Shown here: piece after piece, positions 1 to 8,477 of the stretch
Layout: each line of letters begins with the position of its first letter
How positions within the stretch are numbered: the stretch's first letter is position 1
Source: CAYQPF01 sp964419225
GTDB taxonomy: Bacteria; Cloacimonadota; Cloacimonadia; Cloacimonadales; CAYQPF01
Direction of reading: 5' to 3'
DNA length: 56,092 nucleotides
Assembly (NCBI GenBank): GCA_964419225.1
Contig: CAYQPF010000016.1
Span: 1 to 56,092, forward strand
Notes under the pieces: model-generated
Database searches by the model: none
What the model saw: the letters and a program-made list of their open reading frames with translations, nothing else
What the model was told of the DNA's origin: nothing
Program-made: the position numbers and the translations under genes

Positions 1-2
1 CA

Positions 3-2213
3 GCTTTTGCCGTTGAACAATCTTTTACTGTAGTCAATGCCACTGAAATGGCAGCAACTCCTGTCATTACTCCCGAAAGCGGTAATTACCTTGATCCTGT
101 CCAGGTAAACATTACTTGTGCTTCCCCGGAATCATCCATCTGGTACACCACAGATGGCACCAATCCTGTCGAGGGTGTGAATCCCTTTACCGGTCCTCTG
201 ACTATTAATTCTTCCACAGTAATAAAAGCTATGGCAACTGCCACCGGGCTACTCCCAAGTGCTATCGCCACCGCTACATACAATTTCCCAGTTGTTGTAA
301 ACAGCTTAACCGAACTCAGAAGCCAAGCAGCCGATAATACAACTCTTTATAAACTGACCTCTGAAGTTATCATTACGGCACAACATTCTTTCCGTAACCA
401 AAAATTCGTGCAGGACTCTCAAGCCGGGATTATGCTCGATGATCTAAACAATGTCCTGTCTCTCCCTACTGTTGTCGGTGACGGTTTAACAGGGTTGATC
501 GGCAGACTGATCACTTTTGATTCCATGCTCCAGTTTGTTCCTGTTTTCAATCTTGCCAATACAAGTTCTACAGGCAACTTTCCTGAACCAATTATTATCA
601 ACCTCGCACAATTGAATCAGAATTTCAACCTTTATGAAGCACGCCTGATTAAAGTCATGAATATAGATTTCATCCCTGCTGGTACATTTGCCCTCAATCA
701 ATCCTACAGAATCACCGATGTAACCGACAGCTCATATTTCAGAGCCTTCCTGCAAAATGCCGACTATGCCGGTACTGCTATTCCCATCCTACCTCAAACC
801 ATTATTGGGATAGCTTCCCGGACATCCTCTCAAATCAGTCTTACAGCAAGAAGTCTGAATGATTTCCGCATATCCTTTCCAAGACCAACCGATCTTAACG
901 GTACAATTAACGGTCAATCTATCGTCTTAAACTGGACAGCTCCGGTTGATACTACTCCAATACTGAGTATGTTTTATCTTTATCGAGTCGGTTCTGATGT
1001 AACTTTCTATCTTTTAACTCCTGGTACTACAACCTACATTGATAATCAAATTTCCCTCAATCAGGTATATTCTTATTACGTGGTGGCTGCATATGAAAAT
1101 CCGGAAGGTTTTTCTCAACCCTCCAACACTGTTACCTTGCAATATGGCGACGCTCTATTACCACCAACCAACCTGACTGCAATATACGAAGATAACAATG
1201 TAAACCTTAACTGGCAGGCTCCCGGCTCTCAACCTGCTTCCTGGATTAATTGGGATAGTGGTGAACATACATATAACATTGGAACTGCAGATGCCAGTGC
1301 TCAACCTTTCTCTGCTGCAGTACGTTTCACTCCTGAAGATCTCACCAATTATAATCAAATGTACCTTACTCAGGTTAAATTCTGGCCCCATACCCTGAAT
1401 TGCATCTATACCCTGAAAGTTTGGACAGGCGGTACTCTTGGCTTTGCCGGAACAATCGTGAATGAACAGGTTGTCTCAAATATTGTTGCTGACCAATGGA
1501 ATGAAGTTATCTTGACAAATCCCGTCTTAATCAATGCTAATCAGGAATTATGGTTCGGAATCGATTACAGTACCTCTGCAGGTTTCCCGGCAGGAACAGA
1601 TGCCGGCCCGGCTGTCAATCACAAAGGTAATGTCATGTTCTGGGACGGTGGCTGGACTTCTCTCTTCGACCTTAATCCTGCTAAAGATTACAACTGGAAT
1701 ATCCAGGGTTATGTCGCTAATATCCAAATGAACAGATCCTTACTTGGTTATAGAGTCTTCAAAAACAACATCCAACTGAATAATAATTTGATTACAGAGA
1801 CCATTTTTGCAGATGAAAATGTCCCAAATGGTACTTGGAACTATACTGTTAAAGCTGTATATACCGGCAATATCGAATCCCCTGCTTCCAATCTCGTCTC
1901 TCTTGTGGGAGCTCAGGATAACAATGAAGTAGCTTTTACAAACTCTTTAAACGGCAATTATCCCAATCCCTTCAATCCCGAGACAAGTATCAGTTTCAGC
2001 CTTAAAGACAAACAGAATGTAAGCTTAAAAATCTATAATCTAAAAGGTGAACTTGTTAAAACACTACTCGCTAAATCTCTGGATAAAGGCAACCATAAAA
2101 TCGTCTGGAATGGTAAAAATGAAAGCAATAATTCTGTCGGATCAGGTGTATATTTCTACAAGATCTCTACCCAGCAATTCCAAATGCAGAAGAAAATGCT
2201 TCTCATCAAATAG
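3..2213 (+). CDS. Secreted multidomain protein with Fn3 domains and a type IX-like C-terminal sorting domain (5' partial)
   Basis: The frame is open to the left window edge, so the true start lies outside; the first Met inside the window (base 48) has no reason to be the start. From that Met, residues about 1-78 look like a chitobiase C-terminal-type Ig domain (ITPESGNY, WYTTDGTNP). A probable OB-fold-like segment follows at about 85-275. Two fibronectin type III domains begin near 285 and 375 (LNWTAP, LNWQAP), with a jelly-roll-like insert after the second. The last 80 residues are a FlgD-like Ig sorting domain that starts near NYPNPFNPETSISF and ends KKMLLIK, as in Cloacimonadota and Bacteroidota proteins exported by the type IX system. 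It is probably cell-surface or secreted; no catalytic domain is visible in the part present. The stop TAG is fused to a GGACTAGCGTCC tag that recurs after another sorting-domain gene. Confidence 0.85.
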   Translation, partial: AFAVEQSFTVVNATEMAATPVITPESGNYLDPVQVNITCASPESSIWYTTDGTNPVEGVNPFTGPLTINSSTVIKAMATATGLLPSAIATATYNFPVVVNSLTELRSQAADNTTLYKLTSEVIITAQHSFRNQKFVQDSQAGIMLDDLNNVLSLPTVVGDGLTGLIGRLITFDSMLQFVPVFNLANTSSTGNFPEPIIINLAQLNQNFNLYEARLIKVMNIDFIPAGTFALNQSYRITDVTDSSYFRAFLQNADYAGTAIPILPQTIIGIASRTSSQISLTARSLNDFRISFPRPTDLNGTINGQSIVLNWTAPVDTTPILSMFYLYRVGSDVTFYLLTPGTTTYIDNQISLNQVYSYYVVAAYENPEGFSQPSNTVTLQYGDALLPPTNLTAIYEDNNVNLNWQAPGSQPASWINWDSGEHTYNIGTADASAQPFSAAVRFTPEDLTNYNQMYLTQVKFWPHTLNCIYTLKVWTGGTLGFAGTIVNEQVVSNIVADQWNEVILTNPVLINANQELWFGIDYSTSAGFPAGTDAGPAVNHKGNVMFWDGGWTSLFDLNPAKDYNWNIQGYVANIQMNRSLLGYRVFKNNIQLNNNLITETIFADENVPNGTWNYTVKAVYTGNIESPASNLVSLVGAQDNNEVAFTNSLNGNYPNPFNPETSISFSLKDKQNVSLKIYNLKGELVKTLLAKSLDKGNHKIVWNGKNESNNSVGSGVYFYKISTQQFQMQKKMLLIK

Positions 2214-2320
2214 GACTAGCGTCCAGCATATGGTTCAGATATCATTTTCCAGGTGTTGATGCTCTCAAACCTGTAGTCATAAGATACAGATTTGAAATAA
2301 CGAGCTAATGAAAATACAAA

Positions 2321-2341
2321 GGGGCAAATATTATTTGCCCC
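2321..2341. terminator. Perfect 10-bp stem hairpin after the sorting-domain gene
   Basis: GGGGCAAATA and TATTTGCCCC form a perfect stem around a single T. There is no long T tract, so it may act as a bidirectional terminator or be a dispersed hairpin repeat. A degraded copy lies at 2626-2642. Confidence 0.45.
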
Positions 2342-2435
2342 TTAAATTCAAATTCTTGACATCAAAAATCCTTGTAGTTCTGTAATTCAGATGGATTTAA
2401 AGTCAGTCCTTTTGCCTTCTTTTCACTTCGCTGAT

Positions 2436-2589
2436 AACCCTATCCTAAATCCTTTCCCTTAAAAGGGCAAGGACTTGCTTGAAAAAACTTTGTTTTTCCT
2501 TCTTACACCAATTCACACAAGCAGAATGCATCACCTGTTTTCACCCCCTTCCCTTATTAAAAGGGAAGGGTCGGGGATGGGTTGTCGAA
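2436..2589. repeat. Dispersed intergenic repeat, copy 1 (about 155 bp)
   Basis: This block is closely similar to 28490-28645. It starts at AACCCTATCCTAAATCC and ends at GGGGATGGGTTGTCGAA. Inside is a strong hairpin of CCCTTCCCTT and AAGGGAAGGG (about 2546-2570). The middle part, including a stretch rich in A and T runs, is more diverged. Short reading frames across it are not genes. Apart from this element and the two hairpins, nothing else was seen in the 455-bp gap between genes. Confidence 0.8.
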
Positions 2590-2668
2590 GTTCCCCTCTA
2601 TTGCACTTCTATTATCATTGCCATAGGCAAATATTATTTGCCCCTACTTCTCTACTCATGACTTTCCC

Positions 2669-2968
2669 TTAACTCTCCAATTTCTTCAGAATTTCTTTAG
2701 TACTTACTACATTTGTTTCTTCACTCTTCACACTTTTATAGAATTCGCAATCCATACAATTCCCCAATTTTGCTGCAAAAGATCCCTGCACTTTTCCACC
2801 ACACAAAGTACCGGAAACCACCCAACAACACCGACCGGCATTTTTTCCCTCGTGAATACCATCTGTTCTCTCTTCTGTACCTGCAGGACATACACCAAAT
2901 TCCAGAGTCTTAGCTCCTCCTGGTTCTCTTCCGCAATTTTTCACTTCCCAGCAATTCTTCTTTGCCAT
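2669..2968 (-). CDS. Small cysteine-rich two-CW domain protein
   Basis: The protein has 99 residues. I chose the ATG at 2968 (MAKKNCWEVKNCGREPGG) because GTGGAGG lies eight bases upstream; an upstream in-frame Met would add 24 residues without a ribosome site. It carries two Cys-Trp motifs (NCWEVKNC near residue 5, and CCWVVSGTLCGG near 48) and a closing CMDCEFYKSV, ten cysteines in total. This pattern matches the family annotated as two-CW domain proteins, small soluble proteins of unknown function that are common in anaerobes and could bind metal. There is no signal peptide, so it is likely cytoplasmic. It is transcribed alone from the promoter at 3002-3030 and is divergent from the sensor kinase. 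The family call is fairly sure; the function is unknown. Confidence 0.85.
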   Translation of the reverse strand: MAKKNCWEVKNCGREPGGAKTLEFGVCPAGTEERTDGIHEGKNAGRCCWVVSGTLCGGKVQGSFAAKLGNCMDCEFYKSVKSEETNVVSTKEILKKLES

Positions 2969-3001
2969 TTCAGCCTCCACATAATCAATTCTATTCCTTA
3001 A

Positions 3002-3030
3002 TAATATAAACAATGGAAAGATATTGTCAA
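3002..3030 (-). promoter_or_regulatory. Promoter of the two-CW gene
   Basis: On the minus strand TTGACA is followed by a 17-base spacer and ATATTA, about 34 bases before the chosen ATG. It matches the spacing of the other promoters in this window. Confidence 0.6.
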
Positions 3031-3108
3031 GTCCTAACACCTTTTCAATAATTTGCTCAATAATTCTCCAAAAACATCTGTAAATTTATCTAAAACCAAA
3101 TAAACCTC

Positions 3109-3138
3109 TTGACTTATAAAAGTAAAATCATCTAAATT
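3109..3138 (+). promoter_or_regulatory. Promoter of the propeller sensor kinase
   Basis: TTGACT at 3109-3114 is followed by an 18-base spacer and TAAATT at 3133-3138 (a 17-base spacer gives CTAAAT). It lies about 65 bases before the chosen start. Confidence 0.5.
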
Positions 3139-3203
3139 ACAACTTATATTTCAATAAGGTAGTGCAAACTTTGTACCTTATTGATTGGAGAGGAGGAGTA
3201 TTG

Positions 3204-6200
3204 ATGAATTCTCTGACTAATTCAAACGGATGGTATATAAAATCCCTCCTTACTATTATTTTTTTATTTATGATTTTTCATTCTTTCGCTCTTAACTCAT
3301 CCCTTAAGAACTACGAACCTGAAATTAAATTTGACCGTATTTCCATGGAACATGGTCTTTCCGAAAATGTTATCCTTTGTATTGCCCAGGATATTCGGGG
3401 ATTTCTCTGGATCGGAACACAGGCTGGTTTAAACAGATACGATGGTAACAGTATCAGAATTTTTAAAAATGAGATGTCTGATCCTCGCAGCCTGAGTAAT
3501 GGATATATCGCTGCACTTTGCTCTGACAAAAAAGGCAATCTCTGGGTTGGAACAGCTCAAGGTCTGGATAGATATGACAGAGCTAACGAGAATTTTGTCC
3601 ATTATCGACATGATCCTAAAAAACCTAACAGCCTTAGTAGTGATAATATCACTTGCCTTTATGAAGACCAAAACAGTAATCTTTGGGTCGGTACCGATAA
3701 AGGCCTGAATAAAATTGATGCTAAATCCGGAAACATTATTCGTTATCAACACCAGATAAATAATCCAAACTCTCTCAGTTATAATCAAATTACAACCTTA
3801 TTCCAGGATAAAACAGGAATAATATGGATTGGCACTGCTGAAGGTGGTCTGAATAAATTCGACCTTGAAACCGGCAAATTCACCTCTTATCAGGCTGAAC
3901 CAAACAACAGCAACAGCCTGAGCGGAAATAATATTACTGCCATAAGAGAAGATAATCAGGGGTTTCTCTGGATCGGTGTATATGGAAAAGGCCTTGACAA
4001 ATGGAACAGAAAAACAGGGGTATTCAGCCACTATCAAAACAATCCTAAAGATCCCACCAGTCTCAATCAAAACTCTGTAAACTGTGTTTTCGAGGATGCA
4101 TCCGGTCAGCTTTGGATCGGTACGAATGCAGGATTGAATGTTTTCCAAAAGGATACCGGGCAATTCAGGCATTATCAAAATGAACCAAATAATCCTCAAA
4201 GTCTCTCCAATAATCAGGCCACATCAATAATGCAGGATAATTCCGGGATTCTCTGGATTGGTACCGGTAATGGTCTGAACAAATTTGATAAAATGAAACA
4301 AAGATTTGCCCACTATAAAATCAAATATGATAATCCCTTAAACCAGAGTACGAATTATGTCTCTGCTATTTGTAAAGATAAATCCGGCACTCTTTGGATT
4401 GGAACTCTGGACGACGGGTTGAATCGCTTTGACCCTAAAAAGAACTGTTTTGTTAACTATAAAAATAACCCGACTAAGCCTGGCAGTATCAGCGATAACA
4501 CTATTTATACCATCTATGAAGACCGCTCCGGCAAATTGTGGATAGGTACCCAAAACGGCGGTCTAAATCTGTATGATCCGAATACCGACTCTTTTACCAA
4601 ATTCCGTGCTAATTCGGTCAAAGGTGCTCTTAGCTCTGACTTTATTTTTCCCATTTACCAAGATCGCAAAGGTACTCTTTGGATCGGTACCTGGGGAGGC
4701 GGATTAAATAAATATAATCCCATAACAAAGCAATTTACTAATTACAAATGTAATCCGGAAAACCCTAATAGCTTATGCAGTGATGTGATGTCCTCTATTG
4801 TGGAAGATAGTGAGGGAAATCTTTGGTTGGGAACTTTTCAGGGATTAAACAAATTCAACCCCCAAACTGAAACTTTTACCCGCTTTGTGCACAATGAAAA
4901 TGATCCTAACAGTCTCAGTAATAATACTTCAGTTTCACTTTTTATCGACAAAACCGGTACCCTTTGGGTAGGCACCATCGCCGGTTTAAACAAATTTGAT
5001 AAGTATAAGAATACTTTTATACAATATGGTCCAAAAAACGGTCTGAATAATGATGCCATCATGTCCATTATGGAAGATAAACATGGCATGCTGTGGGTCA
5101 GTACTTTTAATGGAGTATCCAAATTTGATCCTAAAAAGGAAATATTCAAAAATTACAATATCGACGATGGTTTGCAAAATAGAAGATTTCGTGCTAATGC
5201 CAATTTCCAAGCTTCTGATGGTCAAATGCTTTGGGGCGGATTAAATGGATTCAATGCCTTTTACCCAGAGCAGATCAACGACAACCTTTATATTCCTCCT
5301 GTTGTTCTGACAGATTTTTATCTCCTGAATCAATCTGTAAAACCAACAACTAATGGCATATTACCCAAATCCATTACCGAAGCTGATCAGATCACCCTCC
5401 CTTATACAAATTCAGTTTTTTCTATTGAATTTGCCTCCCTGCACTACTCTGCCCCGGAAGTCATTCATTATGCTTATATGCTCGAAGGATTCGATAAAGA
5501 ATGGAGATATACCGATGCAAAAAAACGCTTTGCCACATACACTAATCTCGATGGTGGACATTATACTTTCAAGGTCAAAGCAACTAACAGTGACAATATC
5601 TGGAATGTTAAACCAACCGAAATTAAGATAATCATCACTCCTCCCTTCTGGGAAACTTTCTGGTTTTATCTCCTTGTCCTTCTGATTATCCTGGCCATTA
5701 TCACTATAACCCTGATCTACCTCCTAAAACTAAAACATGAAATAAATGACAGAAAACAAGCAGAACAAACTCTTAAAGAAAGCGAACTTAAATTCAAAGA
5801 GATTTATAATTCTACCAGTGAAGCTATTTTTATTGATGATGCCCAAACCGGGAAGATGATTGATGCTAATGAAATAGCTGCTGAAATGTACGGCTATAAT
5901 TCTGTTGAGGATATTCTCAACGGCAATATCGGTGATATTAGTGCCAATATACCGCCTTATACCGAAGAAAAAGCCCAGGAACTTATCTCTAAAGCTATTC
6001 AGGGTGAACCACAAACAGTTGAATGGCTCGCTAAAAAGAAAAACGGTGAAATATTTTGGGTTGAAGTGTCCTTGAAATTCTCTGTTATTGGAGGATTGAA
6101 CAGAGTTATTTCAGTCGTAAGAGACATTACAGAACGTAAGCAGTCTGAAAACTTTCTTAAGGATATCATAGATAAAAACCCGATTTCTATTCAGGTTGTA

Positions 6201-8033
6201 GATGCTAATGGATTTACTTTGAAAGTTAATCCTGCTCATACCAGACTATTCGGTTCAGTTCCGCCCCCTGATTATTCTATCTTCAGCGATCAGCAAGCTG
6301 CGGATCAGGGTTTGTTTAATTTATTAATGCAGGCAAAAAAAGGTGAAATTGTACATTTCCCAGACTTCAATTTCAACACAAACAAAGTTAACCCGGAATT
6401 CCCTGATAAACCTATCTGGGTGAAAATGATCATTTTCCCTATATTTGGTAATAATAACAAACCCGAACAATACGTTCTTATGCACGAGGACATTACCAGT
6501 CAAAAAATGGCCAGTGAATTGATCTTTGCCGAAAAAGAACGCCTGGCCGTTACTCTGCGAAGTATCGGTGATGGTGTTATTACTACAGATATTCACGGTA
6601 ATGTGATTTTGTTGAATAAAGTTGCAGAAGCGTTAACCGGCTGGAATAGTCTGGAAGCCGAAGGAAAACCTCTCACTCAGGTCTTCAATATCATCAATGA
6701 GACTACAAAAATATCTTGTGAAAACCCTGCTGAAAAAGTTCTCGAAACAGGTCAAATCGTGGAATTGGCTAACCATACCCTCCTCATCTCCAAAGATGGT
6801 GCTGAACGCATTATTGCCGACAGTGCGGCTCCTATTAAAAACGCTAATAATGAAATTATCGGTGTTGTTCTTGTCTTCCGCGACATGACTGAAAAACAAA
6901 AATTGCTCGAAGCTTCCCAGAATTACCAAAAACTCGAGTCCCTCGGTATCCTGGCCGGCGGTATCGCTCATGACTTTAATAACCTCCTCAGCGGTTTATA
7001 TGGCAATATTGATCTAGCTATCCACAAAACCCATGATAAGGAAATTGAAGAATATCTGTCTGAAGCAAAGAACACTATCAATAGAACCAGGGATTTAACC
7101 CAACAGTTGTTGACTTTCGCTAAAGGCGGAGCTCCTGTCCAAAAAGTCGGTAAACTCTTCCCCTTCATCCAGGAAACTGCCAAATTTGCTCTAAGTGGTT
7201 CAAATGTAGCTTGTGATTTTGATATCCAGGAAGATCTCTGGTATTGCAGTTTTGACCAAAATCAAATAGGTCAGGTGATTGATAATCTGGTAATCAATGC
7301 AATACAAGCCATGCCAGATGGCGGTACCATTAACATCTCCGCCAGAAATACAACCCATAAAAAAAGCAAGCTAACCAAACATAAACTGTCTGATATGATC
7401 AAAATTTCTGTCCAGGATTCCGGAGTTGGCATCCCTAAAGAAATGCTCTCCAATATTTTCGATCCCTTCTTTACTACAAAATCCAAAGGACATGGTCTGG
7501 GTCTAACCACCTGCTATTCCATTATCAATAGACATGATGGCTTCATCGAAGTTGAATCTATCCCTGGAAAGGGTACAACTTTTCACATTTATTTGCCTCC
7601 CTCTGATGAACCTGTCGTAACTGCTCCTGTTTCTCAATCACTCTTTCACAACGGCTCAGGTAAAATTCTGATCATGGATGATGAAGATCTAATCCTGACA
7701 ATGTTCAGTCAGATGATTAAAAAATTCGGTTATTCATCGATTACAGCCAAAGATGGGAAATCTGCTCTGGATCTTTTCGTTAAAGATCTCCAGGAAAATC
7801 ACGAAATAGTCGGCTTTATTTTAGATCTCACTATTCCGGGAGGTTTGGGTGGTAAAGATATAATAAAAGATATTAGAGTGCTGGATCCCCGTATTCCTGT
7901 ATTTGTCGCAAGTGGCTACTCTGTCGATCCGATAATCTCTGATCCGGCTAAGTACGGCTTCACCGCCAGCCTCTGTAAACCCTTCAACTTCTCTGATCTG
8001 TCTGATTTATTTAATAGCCATTTTAAGAGCTAA
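3204..8033 (+). CDS. Hybrid sensor histidine kinase with 14-blade Reg_prop sensor, Y_Y_Y, three PAS and a receiver domain
   Basis: The ATG at 3204 (MNSLTNSNG) follows GGAGAGGAGGAG; an upstream Met at 3162 lacks such a site. The protein has 1609 residues. A signal anchor spans about 10-32. Fourteen two-component propeller repeats follow (LWIGT-GLNKFD type, the last one divergent) to about residue 700, enough for two seven-bladed periplasmic propellers. A Y_Y_Y domain lies at about 735-810 and a membrane helix at about 818-842. Three PAS domains follow (about 862-1235), then the H-box with His1256 (GGIAHDFNNLL), an HATPase domain with GHGLGLTT, and a C-terminal receiver with Asp1541 (ILDLTIPGG) and a conserved Lys (CKPF). 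Known relatives sense polysaccharide-derived or other periplasmic ligands and usually end in an AraC DNA-binding domain. Here there is none, so output must go through phosphotransfer to another regulator. The gene is monocistronic. Confidence 0.95.
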   Translation: MNSLTNSNGWYIKSLLTIIFLFMIFHSFALNSSLKNYEPEIKFDRISMEHGLSENVILCIAQDIRGFLWIGTQAGLNRYDGNSIRIFKNEMSDPRSLSNGYIAALCSDKKGNLWVGTAQGLDRYDRANENFVHYRHDPKKPNSLSSDNITCLYEDQNSNLWVGTDKGLNKIDAKSGNIIRYQHQINNPNSLSYNQITTLFQDKTGIIWIGTAEGGLNKFDLETGKFTSYQAEPNNSNSLSGNNITAIREDNQGFLWIGVYGKGLDKWNRKTGVFSHYQNNPKDPTSLNQNSVNCVFEDASGQLWIGTNAGLNVFQKDTGQFRHYQNEPNNPQSLSNNQATSIMQDNSGILWIGTGNGLNKFDKMKQRFAHYKIKYDNPLNQSTNYVSAICKDKSGTLWIGTLDDGLNRFDPKKNCFVNYKNNPTKPGSISDNTIYTIYEDRSGKLWIGTQNGGLNLYDPNTDSFTKFRANSVKGALSSDFIFPIYQDRKGTLWIGTWGGGLNKYNPITKQFTNYKCNPENPNSLCSDVMSSIVEDSEGNLWLGTFQGLNKFNPQTETFTRFVHNENDPNSLSNNTSVSLFIDKTGTLWVGTIAGLNKFDKYKNTFIQYGPKNGLNNDAIMSIMEDKHGMLWVSTFNGVSKFDPKKEIFKNYNIDDGLQNRRFRANANFQASDGQMLWGGLNGFNAFYPEQINDNLYIPPVVLTDFYLLNQSVKPTTNGILPKSITEADQITLPYTNSVFSIEFASLHYSAPEVIHYAYMLEGFDKEWRYTDAKKRFATYTNLDGGHYTFKVKATNSDNIWNVKPTEIKIIITPPFWETFWFYLLVLLIILAIITITLIYLLKLKHEINDRKQAEQTLKESELKFKEIYNSTSEAIFIDDAQTGKMIDANEIAAEMYGYNSVEDILNGNIGDISANIPPYTEEKAQELISKAIQGEPQTVEWLAKKKNGEIFWVEVSLKFSVIGGLNRVISVVRDITERKQSENFLKDIIDKNPISIQVVDANGFTLKVNPAHTRLFGSVPPPDYSIFSDQQAADQGLFNLLMQAKKGEIVHFPDFNFNTNKVNPEFPDKPIWVKMIIFPIFGNNNKPEQYVLMHEDITSQKMASELIFAEKERLAVTLRSIGDGVITTDIHGNVILLNKVAEALTGWNSLEAEGKPLTQVFNIINETTKISCENPAEKVLETGQIVELANHTLLISKDGAERIIADSAAPIKNANNEIIGVVLVFRDMTEKQKLLEASQNYQKLESLGILAGGIAHDFNNLLSGLYGNIDLAIHKTHDKEIEEYLSEAKNTINRTRDLTQQLLTFAKGGAPVQKVGKLFPFIQETAKFALSGSNVACDFDIQEDLWYCSFDQNQIGQVIDNLVINAIQAMPDGGTINISARNTTHKKSKLTKHKLSDMIKISVQDSGVGIPKEMLSNIFDPFFTTKSKGHGLGLTTCYSIINRHDGFIEVESIPGKGTTFHIYLPPSDEPVVTAPVSQSLFHNGSGKILIMDDEDLILTMFSQMIKKFGYSSITAKDGKSALDLFVKDLQENHEIVGFILDLTIPGGLGGKDIIKDIRVLDPRIPVFVASGYSVDPIISDPAKYGFTASLCKPFNFSDLSDLFNSHFKS

Positions 8034-8420
8034 TAATACAGGAGATTATTAATCAGAATTTAATAGTAAACGATATTCTGAAATAAACCCGGAATTTATG
8101 CCAAAAAGAGAGCCGATGTTATCAATAGACCCGGCATTCATGCCGGGAGATAACAAACCAAACCCCTCTCCCGGGCTTCAGCCCAATATCAGAACTCCTG
8201 ATCCTGATAAACCACTAACGGAATAGAAACCTTTCTTTCAAATTTTTTGTATAATGTCCCCCATATTTATCAAAAACCCTTTCCATTTCAGAATAATATT
8301 TTTCAAATCTGCGATTAACTGCGTTTTCCGTATTAATCCGCGTTCTATTTCCGGAAAATCTTCTCCACTGCCCACTGCCTACTGATAAAGCTTCAGCCTA
8401 ATATCCCCAAAAAATATTTC
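8034..8420. other. Gene-free spacer with a REP-like hairpin and 10-nt phrase repeats
   Basis: No credible reading frame is present. A GC-rich palindrome CCCGGCATTCATGCCGGG sits at 8130-8147. Near 8310-8350 the sequence repeats a rough 10-nt phrase (CTGCG, CTGCG, CCGTA, CCGCG at 10-base steps). GGCTTCAGCC-like words occur at about 8176 and 8392. Confidence 0.6.
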
Positions 8421-8449
8421 TTGCCAACTTTTTAATATCTATTTTTTAT
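8421..8449 (+). promoter_or_regulatory. Promoter of the DUF5916-like outer-membrane protein gene
   Basis: TTGCCA, a 17-base spacer and TTTTAT precede the start at 8478 by about 28 bases. Confidence 0.5.
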
Positions 8450-8477
8450 GTCTGCATTACAAAGTGTGGAGAGATTT

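Noticed and set aside
2475..2672. Two overlapping 60-65-codon frames
   Set aside because: They lie inside the dispersed repeat, and the parallel frames in the second repeat copy are not conserved.
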